DNA from: Azospirillum thiophilum
GTDB lineage: Bacteria > Pseudomonadota > Alphaproteobacteria > Azospirillales > Azospirillaceae
Length of the DNA stretch: 64,000 nt
Direction of reading: 5' to 3'
NCBI RefSeq assembly: GCF_001305595.1
Contig: NZ_CP012401.1
Coordinates: 2,305,001 to 2,369,000, forward strand
Shown here: piece after piece, positions 53,171 through 62,781 of the stretch
Layout of the letters: each line of letters opens with the position of its first letter
Position numbering within the stretch: the first letter of the stretch is position 1
Translations under genes and position numbers: made by a program
The notes under the pieces: generated by a model
Database searches by the model: none
Seen by the model: the letters and a program-made list of their open reading frames with translations, nothing else
What the model was told of the DNA's origin: nothing

Positions 53171-53977
53171 ATGAAGCTCGGCGGGGTGCTGGCGCTTCGC
53201 ACCGGGGCCGTCATCGCGGCGACGGTGGCGACTGCCGTCCTGTTGTCGGTCGCGCTGGCCGGACTGAAGTTCGAGCAGAAGCTGCGCGAGGTCAACGGCT
53301 CCCGGCTGACCGTGGTGGCGGATGAGATGCGGCGCCGGGTCGAATATGGCCTGACGCTGGGGCTCGACCTGTCCGAACTGGTCGATCTCCAGGCCCAGGC
53401 CGAACGGGCCGGCTCCGGCGAGGAGATCCTCGGGGTCGAGGTGGTCGACGACCGCGGCATCGTATTGTTCGCCGCCGACCGCGCCGCCATCGGCCAGCCC
53501 TCGCCGGTGCGCTGGAACGACGCCGCCACCGCCGGGACGACGCTGCGCCAGCAGATTTCCGGCGATGCCCTGATCATCGGCAGCAGCGTGCGCAACAGCT
53601 TCGGCCAGACCGTGGGCGAGGTGATCCTGCGCTCGTCGCTGGCCGGGCTGCGGGCGCGTGTCGCCGCCGTCGAGGCGGAGTTGCGGGCCGGCACGCTGGT
53701 CCTGGTCGGGATCGCCGGGCTGGCGACGCTGGCCGCCGTCTTCATGGTGGTGCGCCAGGGCGGCGGGCGCCGCGGCCTCGCCGCCGGTGCCGCCCCACTG
53801 GGCGCAGTGCGCGACCGCCTGAACCATGGCATCGCCGACGCCGACCGCGCCATGGAGGAGCTGGAACGCGAACTCGACGCCATGGTGCCGCAGGAAACCG
53901 GCAGGATGGTGCCGCCGGGCATTGCCGGGAACCCGGGCGGGACTCCGGGCACCGCCAGCTTCGGAGCCGCCACATGA
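53171..53977 (+). CDS. Membrane sensor-module protein without known output
   Basis: The 268-residue protein has a membrane helix (about 10-31), a periplasmic domain (about 32-175) and a second helix (about 175-195), then a short cytoplasmic tail with a helical segment (DRLNHGIADADRAMEELERELDAM). The periplasmic part shows a pattern repeated in other proteins of this operon: VEYGLTLGLDLSELVDLQ, then ILGVEVVDDRGIVLFA. It carries no kinase, HAMP or effector domain I can identify. The ATG is 45 bp after tssK, and the next gene overlaps it by 4 bases. Confidence 0.75.
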   Translation: MKLGGVLALRTGAVIAATVATAVLLSVALAGLKFEQKLREVNGSRLTVVADEMRRRVEYGLTLGLDLSELVDLQAQAERAGSGEEILGVEVVDDRGIVLFAADRAAIGQPSPVRWNDAATAGTTLRQQISGDALIIGSSVRNSFGQTVGEVILRSSLAGLRARVAAVEAELRAGTLVLVGIAGLATLAAVFMVVRQGGGRRGLAAGAAPLGAVRDRLNHGIADADRAMEELERELDAMVPQETGRMVPPGIAGNPGGTPGTASFGAAT

Positions 53978-56154
53978 GCGACGCCACCCGCAACGCCGGC
54001 TCGACCGCTGCCGGTTCCGCCCCCCCCGCGGCCAAGCCGAAGGGTGGTCGCGACCCGATCAGCGCCCTGGTGCTGCGGCTGACCATCGTCACCGTCGCGG
54101 TGCTGCTGGTGGCCGCCGGGGCCGCGTCCTGGCTGTCGCTGCGCAGCTTCGACCCGCTGTTCCAGCCGGAATTGGCGCGCAAGGCGCAGACGGTCGGCGG
54201 GCTGATGGCGGCGCAGGTCGACCGCGGCCTCGGCGTGCGCATCCCACTGAACCGGATGACCGGCCTCGACGCCCTGCTGGCGGAGGAGGTGGCGCGTCAC
54301 GACGACATCGCCTATATCGCCGTGACCGACCCGGCCGGACGCATCGTCGCTTCGGCGGGAGCGCCGCTGGCTGGGCTGACAGCGCTGGCGGCCGACCGGC
54401 TGGCCGGTCCCGCCGACGGGCGGCTGGCGAGCGGCTTCATCGACATCGACCGTCCGCTCGGCGAGGCCGCCAACCCGGCCGGCGCGCTGCATGTCGGTGT
54501 CGACAGCGCCTTCCTGGCCAAGGCCTCGACCGATCTGGCGCTCGACGTGCTGTCGGTGGTCATCGTGTCGGTGCTGCTGATCTTCGAGGTGCTGCAACTG
54601 GTGGTGAACCTCGCCATGCGGCGGGTGCTGACCCTGCGGCTGCTGGCCGATCGGGCGGAGGAGGGCGATTTCCGCGCCACCCTGCCGGAGATCGCCGCTC
54701 CCTCCAGTTCCGCCTCCGGTCCTGCGTCCGAGGACCGGGCGCTGGAAGGCGGGGTGCGCGCCGCGCTCGACACGGTGAACGCCCGCTATGCCGGCCTTGC
54801 CGCGCGGGTGGCGGAGCTGCGCGGCCGGCTGGGCTCCGACGACCCGCGGGTCGGGCGGGCGGAGTCCGGGCTTGCCGCCCTGGCCGGCCGCTTCCGCTTC
54901 CGCGATCCGGAGTCCACCGCCGCCGCGCCGACACCGCTGAACCTCGTCTTCCTGCGCCTGCCGGTCTTCCTGTTCTGCCTGTCGGAGGAGCTGTCGCGCC
55001 CCTTCCTGCCGGCCTATGCCAAATCCTTCGCCGGCGAGGTGCCGTGGCTGACGCCCGACATGGTGGTCAGCCTGCCGATCACCATGTTCATGCTGATCTG
55101 GGCGCTGTCCCAGCCGGGCGGCGCCCGCTTCTCGGAACGCTGGGGCCGGGCGCGCTCCTTCACCATCGGCGCGGTGCTGGGATCCGTCAGCCTCGCGCTG
55201 ACCGCCTATGCCGGTTCGCTGTACGAGCTGATGCTGTGGCGCTGCCTGACCGCCCTCGGCTACGGGCTGGTGCTGATCACCGCGCAGGGGATCGTCATCG
55301 ACCACAGCACGCCGCGCAACCGCGCCGCCGGCATGGCGATGTTCATCGGCGCGCTGCTGGCGGCCGGCGTCTGCGGCCCGGTCGGCGGCGGCATCATCGC
55401 CGATCAGGTTGGGTTCCGCGCCACCTTCCTGTTGGGCGCCGCGCTGGCGCTGGGTTCCGGCCTGTCGGTCAGCCTGCTGCTGCTGCGCGGCCGGAGCACC
55501 GCCCGTCCCGCCGGGGCAGCCGCCCGGCCGGCGATGGGCAGCGCGCTGCCGCTGTTCCGCGACCTCCGCTTCTCCGCCCTGATGCTGCTCAGCGCCATCC
55601 CGACCAAGATCGCGTCGACCGCCTTCCTGTTCTGCCTGGTGCCGCTGCTGCTGACCGCCGACGGCGCCACCAAGTCCGAGGTCGGGCGGGTGCAGATGAT
55701 GTATTTCGTCGCCTTCATCCTGGTGTCGCCGCTGGCGGCCAGCCTGTCCGACCGCTGGCAGGCGCGGCGCGGCTTCATCGCGCTCGGCGGCATCGGCACG
55801 CTGGCCAGCTGCCTGCCCATCGTCGCCACCCATGCGCTGTGGGGGCCGCCGCTGGCCATCGCCCTGTTCGGCCTGTCGCAGGCGCTGGTCGGCGCCCCGC
55901 AGCTGACGCTGGTTTCGCAGATCGCCCGCGAGGGTGGCCTGCCGGAAACCGCCGCCATCGGCTGGTACCGGCTGATCGAGCGGCTCGGCGGCGCGCTCGG
56001 GCCCGTCGCCGCGATGGCGGTCGCCGTCGCCACCTCCTACCGCGAGGCGATGGTGGGCATCGGCCTGCTGTGCGGGGTGAGCGCGATATTGTTCTGGATC
56101 CTGTTCCGCACCGGCCGGCCGGCCACCCCCGCCGCCCGGCCGCAGGAGGCTTGA
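53974..56154 (+). CDS. Periplasmic sensor module fused to an MFS transporter
   Basis: The 726-residue protein starts with a membrane helix (about 30-50) and a periplasmic sensor domain (about 51-190, VDRGLGVRIPLNRMTGLDALL and IAYIAVTDPAGRIVAS). A second helix (about 190-215) and a HAMP-like stretch (about 216-320) follow, and then a 12-helix major facilitator domain (about 325-715). MFS signs include the loop GGARFSERWGRARSF and RCLTALGYGLVLITAQG. Sensor-plus-MFS fusions are rare; the simplest reading is a transporter gated or signalled by the sensor, or a transporter domain used as a receptor. Substrate unknown. Confidence 0.85.
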   Translation: MSDATRNAGSTAAGSAPPAAKPKGGRDPISALVLRLTIVTVAVLLVAAGAASWLSLRSFDPLFQPELARKAQTVGGLMAAQVDRGLGVRIPLNRMTGLDALLAEEVARHDDIAYIAVTDPAGRIVASAGAPLAGLTALAADRLAGPADGRLASGFIDIDRPLGEAANPAGALHVGVDSAFLAKASTDLALDVLSVVIVSVLLIFEVLQLVVNLAMRRVLTLRLLADRAEEGDFRATLPEIAAPSSSASGPASEDRALEGGVRAALDTVNARYAGLAARVAELRGRLGSDDPRVGRAESGLAALAGRFRFRDPESTAAAPTPLNLVFLRLPVFLFCLSEELSRPFLPAYAKSFAGEVPWLTPDMVVSLPITMFMLIWALSQPGGARFSERWGRARSFTIGAVLGSVSLALTAYAGSLYELMLWRCLTALGYGLVLITAQGIVIDHSTPRNRAAGMAMFIGALLAAGVCGPVGGGIIADQVGFRATFLLGAALALGSGLSVSLLLLRGRSTARPAGAAARPAMGSALPLFRDLRFSALMLLSAIPTKIASTAFLFCLVPLLLTADGATKSEVGRVQMMYFVAFILVSPLAASLSDRWQARRGFIALGGIGTLASCLPIVATHALWGPPLAIALFGLSQALVGAPQLTLVSQIAREGGLPETAAIGWYRLIERLGGALGPVAAMAVAVATSYREAMVGIGLLCGVSAILFWILFRTGRPATPAARPQEA

Positions 56155-56159
56155 CCGAG

Positions 56160-57215
56160 ATGAGTTTCGATCCCCGCGACCTTCAGATCCGGCGCCGGGC
56201 GCTGCTGCGCCTCGCCGCCGCCGGCGGCCTCGCCCTGCCGGGGGCCTCGCTCGCCGGATCGGCGCTGGCCGCCGCCGTCCCCGACAAGACCTTCCGCATC
56301 ACCATGGTGCTGGGCCGCGGCGAGAGCGACAACGAGTTCGGCTTCAAGGACTATCTCGCCCGCCGCGGGCTGAAGGCGGAATTCACCATCCGCAACACCG
56401 GCGGCGACACGGCCAGGCTGCCGGGCATCATCGAGGAGATCAAGGACACCCGGCCCGACCTGGTCTACAGCTGGGGCACGCCGCAGACCCGGGCGCTGGT
56501 CGGTCCCTTCGACGATGCGAATCCGCGCAAATACATCACCGACATCCCGGTCGTCTTCACCTTCGTCGCCGCTCCGGTCGATGCGAAGATCGTTCCCGAC
56601 CTCACCCGTTCGGGGCGCAACGTCACCGGCACCATCCACATCGCACCGATCGCGGTGCAGCTCAACACCATCCAGGCCTATCGTCCGGTCAAGCGGCTGG
56701 GCGTGGTCTACAACCCGCAGGAACGCAACTCCGTCCTCACCATCGAAGGGTTGCGGGCGGAGGCTGCGCTGCGGGGGCTGGAGCTGATCGAGGAGCCGGT
56801 TCCGCTCAACGACCGCGGCGAGCCGATCTCGGCCGCGGTGCCGGACGCGCTGGCCCGGGTGGCGAAGCGCGGGGCGGAGGTGCTCTATATCGGCCCCGAC
56901 ACCTTCATCGCCTTCCACAACCGATCCGTCGTCGCGTCGGAGGCGTTGCGCCTGCAACTGCCGACCTTCTCGGTGACCGAGCTGATCGTGCGCACCGACA
57001 AGGCGATGCTGGCGCTGGCCAGCAGCGCCTACGGCATCGGCCGCTTCACCGCCTTCAAGGCCGCCCAGATCCTGGTCGACGGCGTCAGTCCGGCCGAAAT
57101 CCCGGTGGAAACGCTGAAGCGCTTTTCCGTCATCATCAACATGGCCACCGTGCGGGCGCTGGAATACTACCCGCCCATCGGCCTGCTGAACTTCGCGGAG
57201 ATCATCGAATCGTGA
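56160..57215 (+). CDS. ABC_sub_bind-type substrate-binding protein with Tat-like signal
   Basis: The ATG at 56160 gives 351 residues. The N-terminus has a twin-arginine-like signal (RRRALLRLAAAGGLALPGASLAGSALAAA). The rest fits the ABC_sub_bind family (PF04392, TrpX-like periplasmic binding proteins): FRITMVLGRG, LVYSWGTPQT, a V-x-T-F-V-A-A-P-V segment, KRLGVVYNPQERNS and VLYIGPDTFIAFHN. No ABC permease or ATPase gene is near, so it probably feeds ligand information to the sensor modules. It follows the MFS fusion by 5 bp. Confidence 0.87.
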   Translation: MSFDPRDLQIRRRALLRLAAAGGLALPGASLAGSALAAAVPDKTFRITMVLGRGESDNEFGFKDYLARRGLKAEFTIRNTGGDTARLPGIIEEIKDTRPDLVYSWGTPQTRALVGPFDDANPRKYITDIPVVFTFVAAPVDAKIVPDLTRSGRNVTGTIHIAPIAVQLNTIQAYRPVKRLGVVYNPQERNSVLTIEGLRAEAALRGLELIEEPVPLNDRGEPISAAVPDALARVAKRGAEVLYIGPDTFIAFHNRSVVASEALRLQLPTFSVTELIVRTDKAMLALASSAYGIGRFTAFKAAQILVDGVSPAEIPVETLKRFSVIINMATVRALEYYPPIGLLNFAEIIES

Positions 57216-57252
57216 GTGGCGACTCAACCCGGCATCTCACGGGCGGCGCGCT

Positions 57253-58089
57253 ATGAGCGCGACCGCCCCCGCCACCCTTACGCGCGCCGCGGCACCGCTG
57301 TGCGGCGATGCAACGTCGCCGCTGTGCGGCGATGCCGCCCGCGCGGTGGCCGGTTCCCGCCTGTCGGCGCTGGCCGCCGGACTGCCGGACGGGCTGTCCG
57401 TCCGCATGATGGATTTGGGCGATTCCCGCCTGCTCGCCGATTTCCGTGTCCGCGTGGTGGCGACGCTGGAGGATCCCGACCATTACCGGATGGCCGGCGA
57501 GGTCGGGAACTTCGTCGCCGACCATCTGGGCGACCGCGGGCTGACCGCCGGAATCTTCCGCATCGACGGCACCGGCGGGGAACGGCTGGTCGCCTATGGC
57601 GCGCTCGGCCTGCCGGGCGCCGGCGATGCCAACCGCGGCCGCGACCTCGACCTGCCTGAGGACGAACTGCCCTGGGTCGCGCACATGTCGTCGGCCATGG
57701 TCGATCCGTCGGAACGCGGGCGCGGCCTGCATCACCGGCTGATCGACTGGCGGATCGGGGTGGCGGAGGCGCTGGGCCGCCGGCACCTGATCACCACGGT
57801 CAGCACGCGGAATCACCGCAGCTGGGGCCATCTGGCCGGGCATGGCATCTATCCGCGGCGGATGATCCGCGTCGGCAGCGATCTGGTGCGGCTGCTGGTC
57901 CATCGCGACTTCGGCGTCGATCCGGTCTTCGACCCCGCCAGCGCCGAGCTGGTGGCGGTGGAGGATCTGGCCGGCCGCTGGGACGTGTTCGAGCGCGGCC
58001 ATGTCTGGGGCCGCGTCGCGGCCGGCGAAGGGGCTGCGGCGCGCTGGTATGCGCTGTGCGGGCGTGAACGGGCCGGGCGGGCGCGCTGA
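57253..58089 (+). CDS. GNAT family N-acetyltransferase
   Basis: The 278-residue protein contains a GNAT fold in its middle (about 55-215): HMSSAMVDPSERGRGLHHRLIDWR carries the acetyl-CoA binding R-G-x-G-L-like loop, followed by ALGRRHLITTVSTRNHRSWGHLAGHG. The N-terminal 35 residues contain a short direct repeat (APLCGDATSPLCGDA). The substrate may be a small molecule or a protein. It sits inside the sensory operon between the binding protein and a second sensor-module gene, so a regulatory role is possible but unproven. Confidence 0.85.
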   Translation: MSATAPATLTRAAAPLCGDATSPLCGDAARAVAGSRLSALAAGLPDGLSVRMMDLGDSRLLADFRVRVVATLEDPDHYRMAGEVGNFVADHLGDRGLTAGIFRIDGTGGERLVAYGALGLPGAGDANRGRDLDLPEDELPWVAHMSSAMVDPSERGRGLHHRLIDWRIGVAEALGRRHLITTVSTRNHRSWGHLAGHGIYPRRMIRVGSDLVRLLVHRDFGVDPVFDPASAELVAVEDLAGRWDVFERGHVWGRVAAGEGAAARWYALCGRERAGRAR

Positions 58090-58112
58090 GCGCGGACGGC
58101 TGGCCGGAGGGG

Positions 58113-58967
58113 ATGGGCGGGATGGGATCGGGGAGTTTCGGAGCGCGGCTGGCGGCGTTCGTGGCGGTGGCGGTGTTCGTCGCCGTGCTGTCGGCCGTCG
58201 TGCTGTGGACGCGCGAGCAGACGCGCCGCCTGGACGAGGCCGTTGCCTCCCAGGTCGGATTCGTGCTGAGCGAGGCCAAGGCGTCGCTCGAGACCCAGCT
58301 CAACCTCGGGCTGGCGCTGGGCGACCTGCCGCAGGTCGACGCGCTGCTGGCCCGTGCCAGCCTCGCCCTACCGGGCATCCAATCGGTCACCGTGCTGGAC
58401 GAGGGCGGCACCGTCCTCTTCTCCACCAACGCGGTGGAGGTGGGGGAGGCGCTGCCGGTCCGCCAGCCGGCCGGGACGGCCGGGCCGGACGGCACCGCGG
58501 GCAACCCGCCGGGCGGTGATGTCAGCGGTTTCTGGTCCGAGGAGCGCGGGGCCGAGCGGATCTACGGCGTCGGCCTCGCCACCAGCTTCGACACGGTGGC
58601 CGGTGCCGTGCTGGTGCGCATGCCGGCCGGCGTGATGGCTGAGCCGGTGCGCCATTACGCCCTGATGCTCGCCATCGGCGGGGTGTTGATCGCGCTGCCG
58701 GTTGCGCTTCTGGGCTGGCTGGCCGGGCTGTGGCTGGCCGGTGCGCCGCGCCGGTCGCTGACCGACCTCGCCGCGACGCTGGAAGGGTTGGGAGAGGGCG
58801 CGGCATCCCGCGGCACGGCCCTGCCTCCCCCGGCTGCCGATGCTGCCGCCGATCCCGCCGGAGCGCTGGGCCTTCCCGCCGACGCCTTCACCAAGGCTGT
58901 GCGCCGGCGCCTGACCATTCTCGACGAGGCGGAGCGCGAAGTCGCCCGTCTGGACGAACTCGCATGA
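58113..58967 (+). CDS. Membrane sensor-module protein without known output (second copy)
   Basis: The 284-residue protein resembles the 53171 gene product in layout: membrane helix (about 12-33), periplasmic domain (about 34-183, with LETQLNLGLALGDLPQVDALL and IQSVTVLDEGGTVLFS), second helix (about 184-210) and a short cytoplasmic helical tail (TKAVRRRLTILDEAEREVARLDELA). No enzymatic output is seen. It overlaps the next gene by 4 bases (ATGA). The start at 58113 is preceded by GGCCGGAGGGG. Confidence 0.75.
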   Translation: MGGMGSGSFGARLAAFVAVAVFVAVLSAVVLWTREQTRRLDEAVASQVGFVLSEAKASLETQLNLGLALGDLPQVDALLARASLALPGIQSVTVLDEGGTVLFSTNAVEVGEALPVRQPAGTAGPDGTAGNPPGGDVSGFWSEERGAERIYGVGLATSFDTVAGAVLVRMPAGVMAEPVRHYALMLAIGGVLIALPVALLGWLAGLWLAGAPRRSLTDLAATLEGLGEGAASRGTALPPPAADAAADPAGALGLPADAFTKAVRRRLTILDEAEREVARLDELA

Positions 58968-60502
58968 CGCAGCGCACCCTCCCGCACTCCCGCCCGCACT
59001 CTTCGACCCGGCCTCTGGGGCCCCGGCCCCTGGCGGCCCGGCTGTTCATGCTCGGCGTTCCGGCGGTCATCCTGCTGGCCGCGCTGCTGGCGATGGCCGG
59101 CGTCGGGCTGCTCGGCACCTGGCTGGCGCAGGACCAGCTCGGTGAGGCGCGCGCGGCCAAGGCCGCCGCGGTGGCGGAGGCGGTGCAGCACGACCTCGAA
59201 CGCGCCATCGCCTACGGCATCCCGCTGCAACGGATCGAGGGCGTCGACTCCTATCTCCAGGGCATCGCCGGCCGCAACCCGGATCTTGGATTCCTGGCGC
59301 TGACCGGCGGCGACGGCGCGCTGCTCCAGGGGACGGCGACCGCCGCCACCGCTGCGGCCGGTGCCGGCCACCTCGACGCCCGGGGGCTGGAGGCTCTGGC
59401 CGCCACGCTGCGCGGCCTGCCGACGCCCGAGACCCGCGCCGCGTCGCTCCAGCCGATCGAACGCGATGGCCTGCTGATCCTGCGCCTGCCGGTGCGCGTC
59501 GGCCGCCTGTCGGCGGAAGGCGGCGGCGGTGCCGCCAGCCCGCCGGCCGGCCATGTGCTGGTCGGCGTGCAGCCCGGGCAGGTGCGCGGCCAGATCGCCG
59601 GGGAGCTGGTGACGGTTGCGCTGGGCGGGCTGGCGGTTCTGCTGCTGCTGGCCGAACTGGCCGGCGTGCTGGCCCGCGCCAGCTTCCGCGCACCGCTGTG
59701 CCGCCTGTCCCGCGCCATGCAGGAGGCGGCCGACGGCCGTTTCGCGACGCTGCTGGGCCGCCGGCCGCGCGATCAGGTCGGCCGGCTGCTCTTCGCCTTC
59801 AACGCCGTGGTCTTCGGTCTGCACGACCGCCGCCAGCGCTTCGCAGCCCATGCCGACGAGGTGCGGGCCGCCGTCTTCGACCCGGAGGTCGCCGCGGCGG
59901 TTGAGCGCACCCGCCTGTCGGCGCTCGACGCCCTCGGCCCCGGCCTGGAGGCGGCGCCGCGCCGCGAGGTCGATGTGCGCGCCGACGATGTCCATGGCTT
60001 CGCGGTACTGGCCGTCGCGGCGTCGGCGATGCTGGTGCTGGATGGCGGAACCCCCTCGGCAACCGGCCTGCTGCCGGCCGCGGCTGCGGCGCTGGCCGGT
60101 GCCGCAGCCGGTTATGCCGTTCCGGCGCGGTGGCGCCGTCTCGCCGCGCTGCTGGTCGCGCTGGCGATCGCGGCGGCTGCGCTGCTGGTCGCCGGGCTGT
60201 CGGCCGGGCTGTCGGCCGGGCCGGCAACGGACGGCTGGACGCTGCCGGGCAGCCTGTGCGGCGGTCTGGCCGCCGGTCTGGCCGCCGGACTGGCGCTGTC
60301 CTATGTCCGCCGCCAGACGGTCGATGGCGGCTCGGGCGCCGGCACGCTCCCGGTCGTCCGCGCGCTCGTCTCCGGCATCCTCGCCGCGCTGCTGTGGGCG
60401 GTCGCCATCGGCTGGGACGGCGGGACGCTCGCCGCCTCGTCGCTGCTGCTTGCCGGGCTGGCCCTGCCGATGGCCCGTCCCATCGTCGTTCCGCGGAGCT
60501 GA
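58964..60502 (+). CDS. Sensor module fused to a C-terminal multi-helix membrane domain
   Basis: The ATG at 58964 gives 512 residues. A first helix (about 25-50) precedes a periplasmic domain (about 51-205, with LERAIAYGIPLQRIEGVDSYLQ and LGFLALTGGDGALLQG). Then come a second helix (about 210-235), a HAMP-like region with a short helical segment (about 236-335), and a hydrophobic domain of about six helices (345-510). The C-terminal domain is Ala/Gly/Leu-rich and has no motif I can name; it may be a reduced transporter or a membrane anchor. It is placed like the MFS fusion in the operon's second half. Confidence 0.75.
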   Translation: MTQRTLPHSRPHSSTRPLGPRPLAARLFMLGVPAVILLAALLAMAGVGLLGTWLAQDQLGEARAAKAAAVAEAVQHDLERAIAYGIPLQRIEGVDSYLQGIAGRNPDLGFLALTGGDGALLQGTATAATAAAGAGHLDARGLEALAATLRGLPTPETRAASLQPIERDGLLILRLPVRVGRLSAEGGGGAASPPAGHVLVGVQPGQVRGQIAGELVTVALGGLAVLLLLAELAGVLARASFRAPLCRLSRAMQEAADGRFATLLGRRPRDQVGRLLFAFNAVVFGLHDRRQRFAAHADEVRAAVFDPEVAAAVERTRLSALDALGPGLEAAPRREVDVRADDVHGFAVLAVAASAMLVLDGGTPSATGLLPAAAAALAGAAAGYAVPARWRRLAALLVALAIAAAALLVAGLSAGLSAGPATDGWTLPGSLCGGLAAGLAAGLALSYVRRQTVDGGSGAGTLPVVRALVSGILAALLWAVAIGWDGGTLAASSLLLAGLALPMARPIVVPRS

Positions 60503-60508
60503 GACCCC

Positions 60509-62662
60509 ATGTTGCTTCAGACCCGCATCATCCTGTTCGTGCTCGCCACCGTCACCGTGGTCGCGGGCCTCCTGCTCGGTTTCGCCGCCCTTCGCGAGGA
60601 TGCCGCCGCCCAGCGCGCCCGCGAGCTTGAGCTGGCGCGGCTGGAAACCTCCTGGCAGCTCGCGGTGTCGGGCGCCGCCGGCCGGATCGACCAGGGGCTG
60701 GGACGGCTGGCCGGCGATTCCGAGATCGCCCGCGCGGTCGAGGCAGAGGACCGCGGCGCGCTCTACCGCCGCGCCGCCGCGCTCGGCATCGTCGCCGCCC
60801 CGGCGGCCGGCGGCATCACCGACATCAACCTGCTGTCGAAGTCGGGCGACCTGCTCTACAGCACCGACCCGTCGCTCGATCCGGCGCCGCTGCTGAACCG
60901 CGGCGCGCTCGACGCCATCCTGTCCGGGCAGAAGCTGGCGCGCGGCGTCCGTCTGGTCGATGGCGAGCGTCTCATCGTCGTGGCCGGAGCGCCGATCTAT
61001 GCCGGAACCGGGGCCGGCGGCGGCGCCGGCAGCGGTGCCGGCGTCACCGGGGCCGCGGTCGCCGGGCTCGACTTCTCCGCCGCGCTCGACGTGTTGCGCC
61101 GGACCACCGGCGGGCGCGTCTTCGCCGTCACCCGCAACGGCGCGGCGCTGGACGGTGTGACCGATCCGCTGTGGCCGGCGGTCGAGCCGCTGGTCCGCCC
61201 GGCCGAGCGCAGCATCGCCACGCTCGCCAGCGGCGGGCGGCGCTACGCCCTGGCCAGCCTGCCGGTCGCCGATCTGGCCGGCGGCCGGGTCGCCACCGTG
61301 CTGATCGCCACCGACGTCACCCAGGCGGTGGAGGAACAGACGCTGTGGTCGGTCGCCTATGTCGCGGCGGTCGGCCTCGTGCTGCTCGGCGCGCTGGGGC
61401 TGCTGTATGGCTTCCTGCGGCGCAACTTCTCGACGCTCGACGGGGCGGTGAAGGCGTTGCAGGATCTCTCGCGAGGCCGGTCGATGGGCTATGTCGAGCT
61501 GCCGGCCGGCAATGACGAGATCGGCCGCATCGCCGGGGCGGTCGAGGTCTTCCGCGGCGTGATGCGCGAGATCGAGCGCAGTGCCGGTCAGCGCGAGCGC
61601 CGCCTGCGCCGCCAGCAGCGCTTCATCCGCCGTCAGATGGAGGCGCTGGCCGTCACGCTGGAGGAGGATGCCCGGCTGAACCTGCTCGAGGAGCTGCGCC
61701 AGATCGAGGCGGAGACCCACGACGCCCAGTCGGCCCAGTCCAAGGGCGTCGGCGACGAGCTGGGGCTGCTGGCGCTGGGCTTTTCCCGTCTGGCGACCCG
61801 CGTCAGCACCCAGCAGGTCCAGCTGACCCAGATGGTGCGCGACCTGCGCGAGGCGCTGGCCGACAAGCGCCGGCTGATCAGCCTCCAGCAGGAGCTGGAG
61901 ATCGCCCGCACCATGCAGCTGACCATCCTGCCGCAGGTCTTCCCCGACCTGGCCGAGCTTGATATCGCCGCGCGGATGATCCCGGCCAAGGAGGTCGGCG
62001 GCGATTTCTACGACTTCTTCCCGATTTCCGAACACAAGGTCGCGGTGGTCATCGCCGACGTGTCGGGCAAGGGCATTCCGGCCGCCTTCTTCATGCTGAT
62101 CACCCGGACGATGCTGCGCGCCATCGCCGAGTCCGGAGTCGGTCCGGCCGAGACCATGCGCCGGGTCAACAACCTGCTGGCGGCGGAGAACGAGCAGATG
62201 ATGTTCGTCACCGCCTTCTACGGCGAGCTGGACCTGCGCACCGGCGTGCTGGCCTTCTCCAACGGCGGCCACAACCCGCCGCTGCGCATGACCGCGGCCG
62301 GCACGGTGAAGGAACTGGCGCGCACCCCCGGCATCGCGCTTGCCGCCATGCCCGACATGCCCTTCGGCGAGAAGAGCGTGACACTGGAGACCGGCGACAT
62401 GGTGGTGCTGTTCACCGACGGCGTGACCGAGGCCTTCAACGGCGAGGACGTGATGTATGGCGACCCGCGGCTGGTCGATGCCGTCGGGCGGCAGGCCAGT
62501 GCCACGGCGCGCGACGGGCTTGACGGGGTGCTGGCCGACGTCGCCCGCTTCACCGCCGGGGCACCGCAGTCCGACGACATCACCTGCCTCGTCCTGCGCT
62601 GGCGCGGCGCGGTGGATGCTCCGGCCGGAACCATGGCGCAGGTCCCGGATGCGGTCGCCTGA
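60509..62662 (+). CDS. Membrane sensor with HAMP and SpoIIE-type phosphatase (RsbU-like)
   Basis: The 717-residue protein has a signal-anchor helix (about 5-25), a periplasmic sensor domain (about 26-275), a second helix (about 278-300), a HAMP domain and coiled coil (about 300-460), and a PP2C-like SpoIIE phosphatase domain (about 480-700). Catalytic metal-site motifs are intact: VGGDFYD (496-502), ADVSGKG, GGHNPP, LFTDGVTE and DDITCLVL. Such enzymes dephosphorylate STAS-domain proteins to release them from RsbW-like kinases. A STAS gene follows 120 bp later. The start is 6 bp after the previous stop. Confidence 0.93.
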   Translation: MLLQTRIILFVLATVTVVAGLLLGFAALREDAAAQRARELELARLETSWQLAVSGAAGRIDQGLGRLAGDSEIARAVEAEDRGALYRRAAALGIVAAPAAGGITDINLLSKSGDLLYSTDPSLDPAPLLNRGALDAILSGQKLARGVRLVDGERLIVVAGAPIYAGTGAGGGAGSGAGVTGAAVAGLDFSAALDVLRRTTGGRVFAVTRNGAALDGVTDPLWPAVEPLVRPAERSIATLASGGRRYALASLPVADLAGGRVATVLIATDVTQAVEEQTLWSVAYVAAVGLVLLGALGLLYGFLRRNFSTLDGAVKALQDLSRGRSMGYVELPAGNDEIGRIAGAVEVFRGVMREIERSAGQRERRLRRQQRFIRRQMEALAVTLEEDARLNLLEELRQIEAETHDAQSAQSKGVGDELGLLALGFSRLATRVSTQQVQLTQMVRDLREALADKRRLISLQQELEIARTMQLTILPQVFPDLAELDIAARMIPAKEVGGDFYDFFPISEHKVAVVIADVSGKGIPAAFFMLITRTMLRAIAESGVGPAETMRRVNNLLAAENEQMMFVTAFYGELDLRTGVLAFSNGGHNPPLRMTAAGTVKELARTPGIALAAMPDMPFGEKSVTLETGDMVVLFTDGVTEAFNGEDVMYGDPRLVDAVGRQASATARDGLDGVLADVARFTAGAPQSDDITCLVLRWRGAVDAPAGTMAQVPDAVA

Positions 62663-62781
62663 TTTGGGTCACACGGTCCGGTTCGCGGACTCCGGCTTGT
62701 GCAAGGTGCACGCGTAAGGCGTCGTCCTGCGGGCTGTGGCGTGATATAAGCACGAACCAAGCGAGATGAGGTAGGCAGGGT

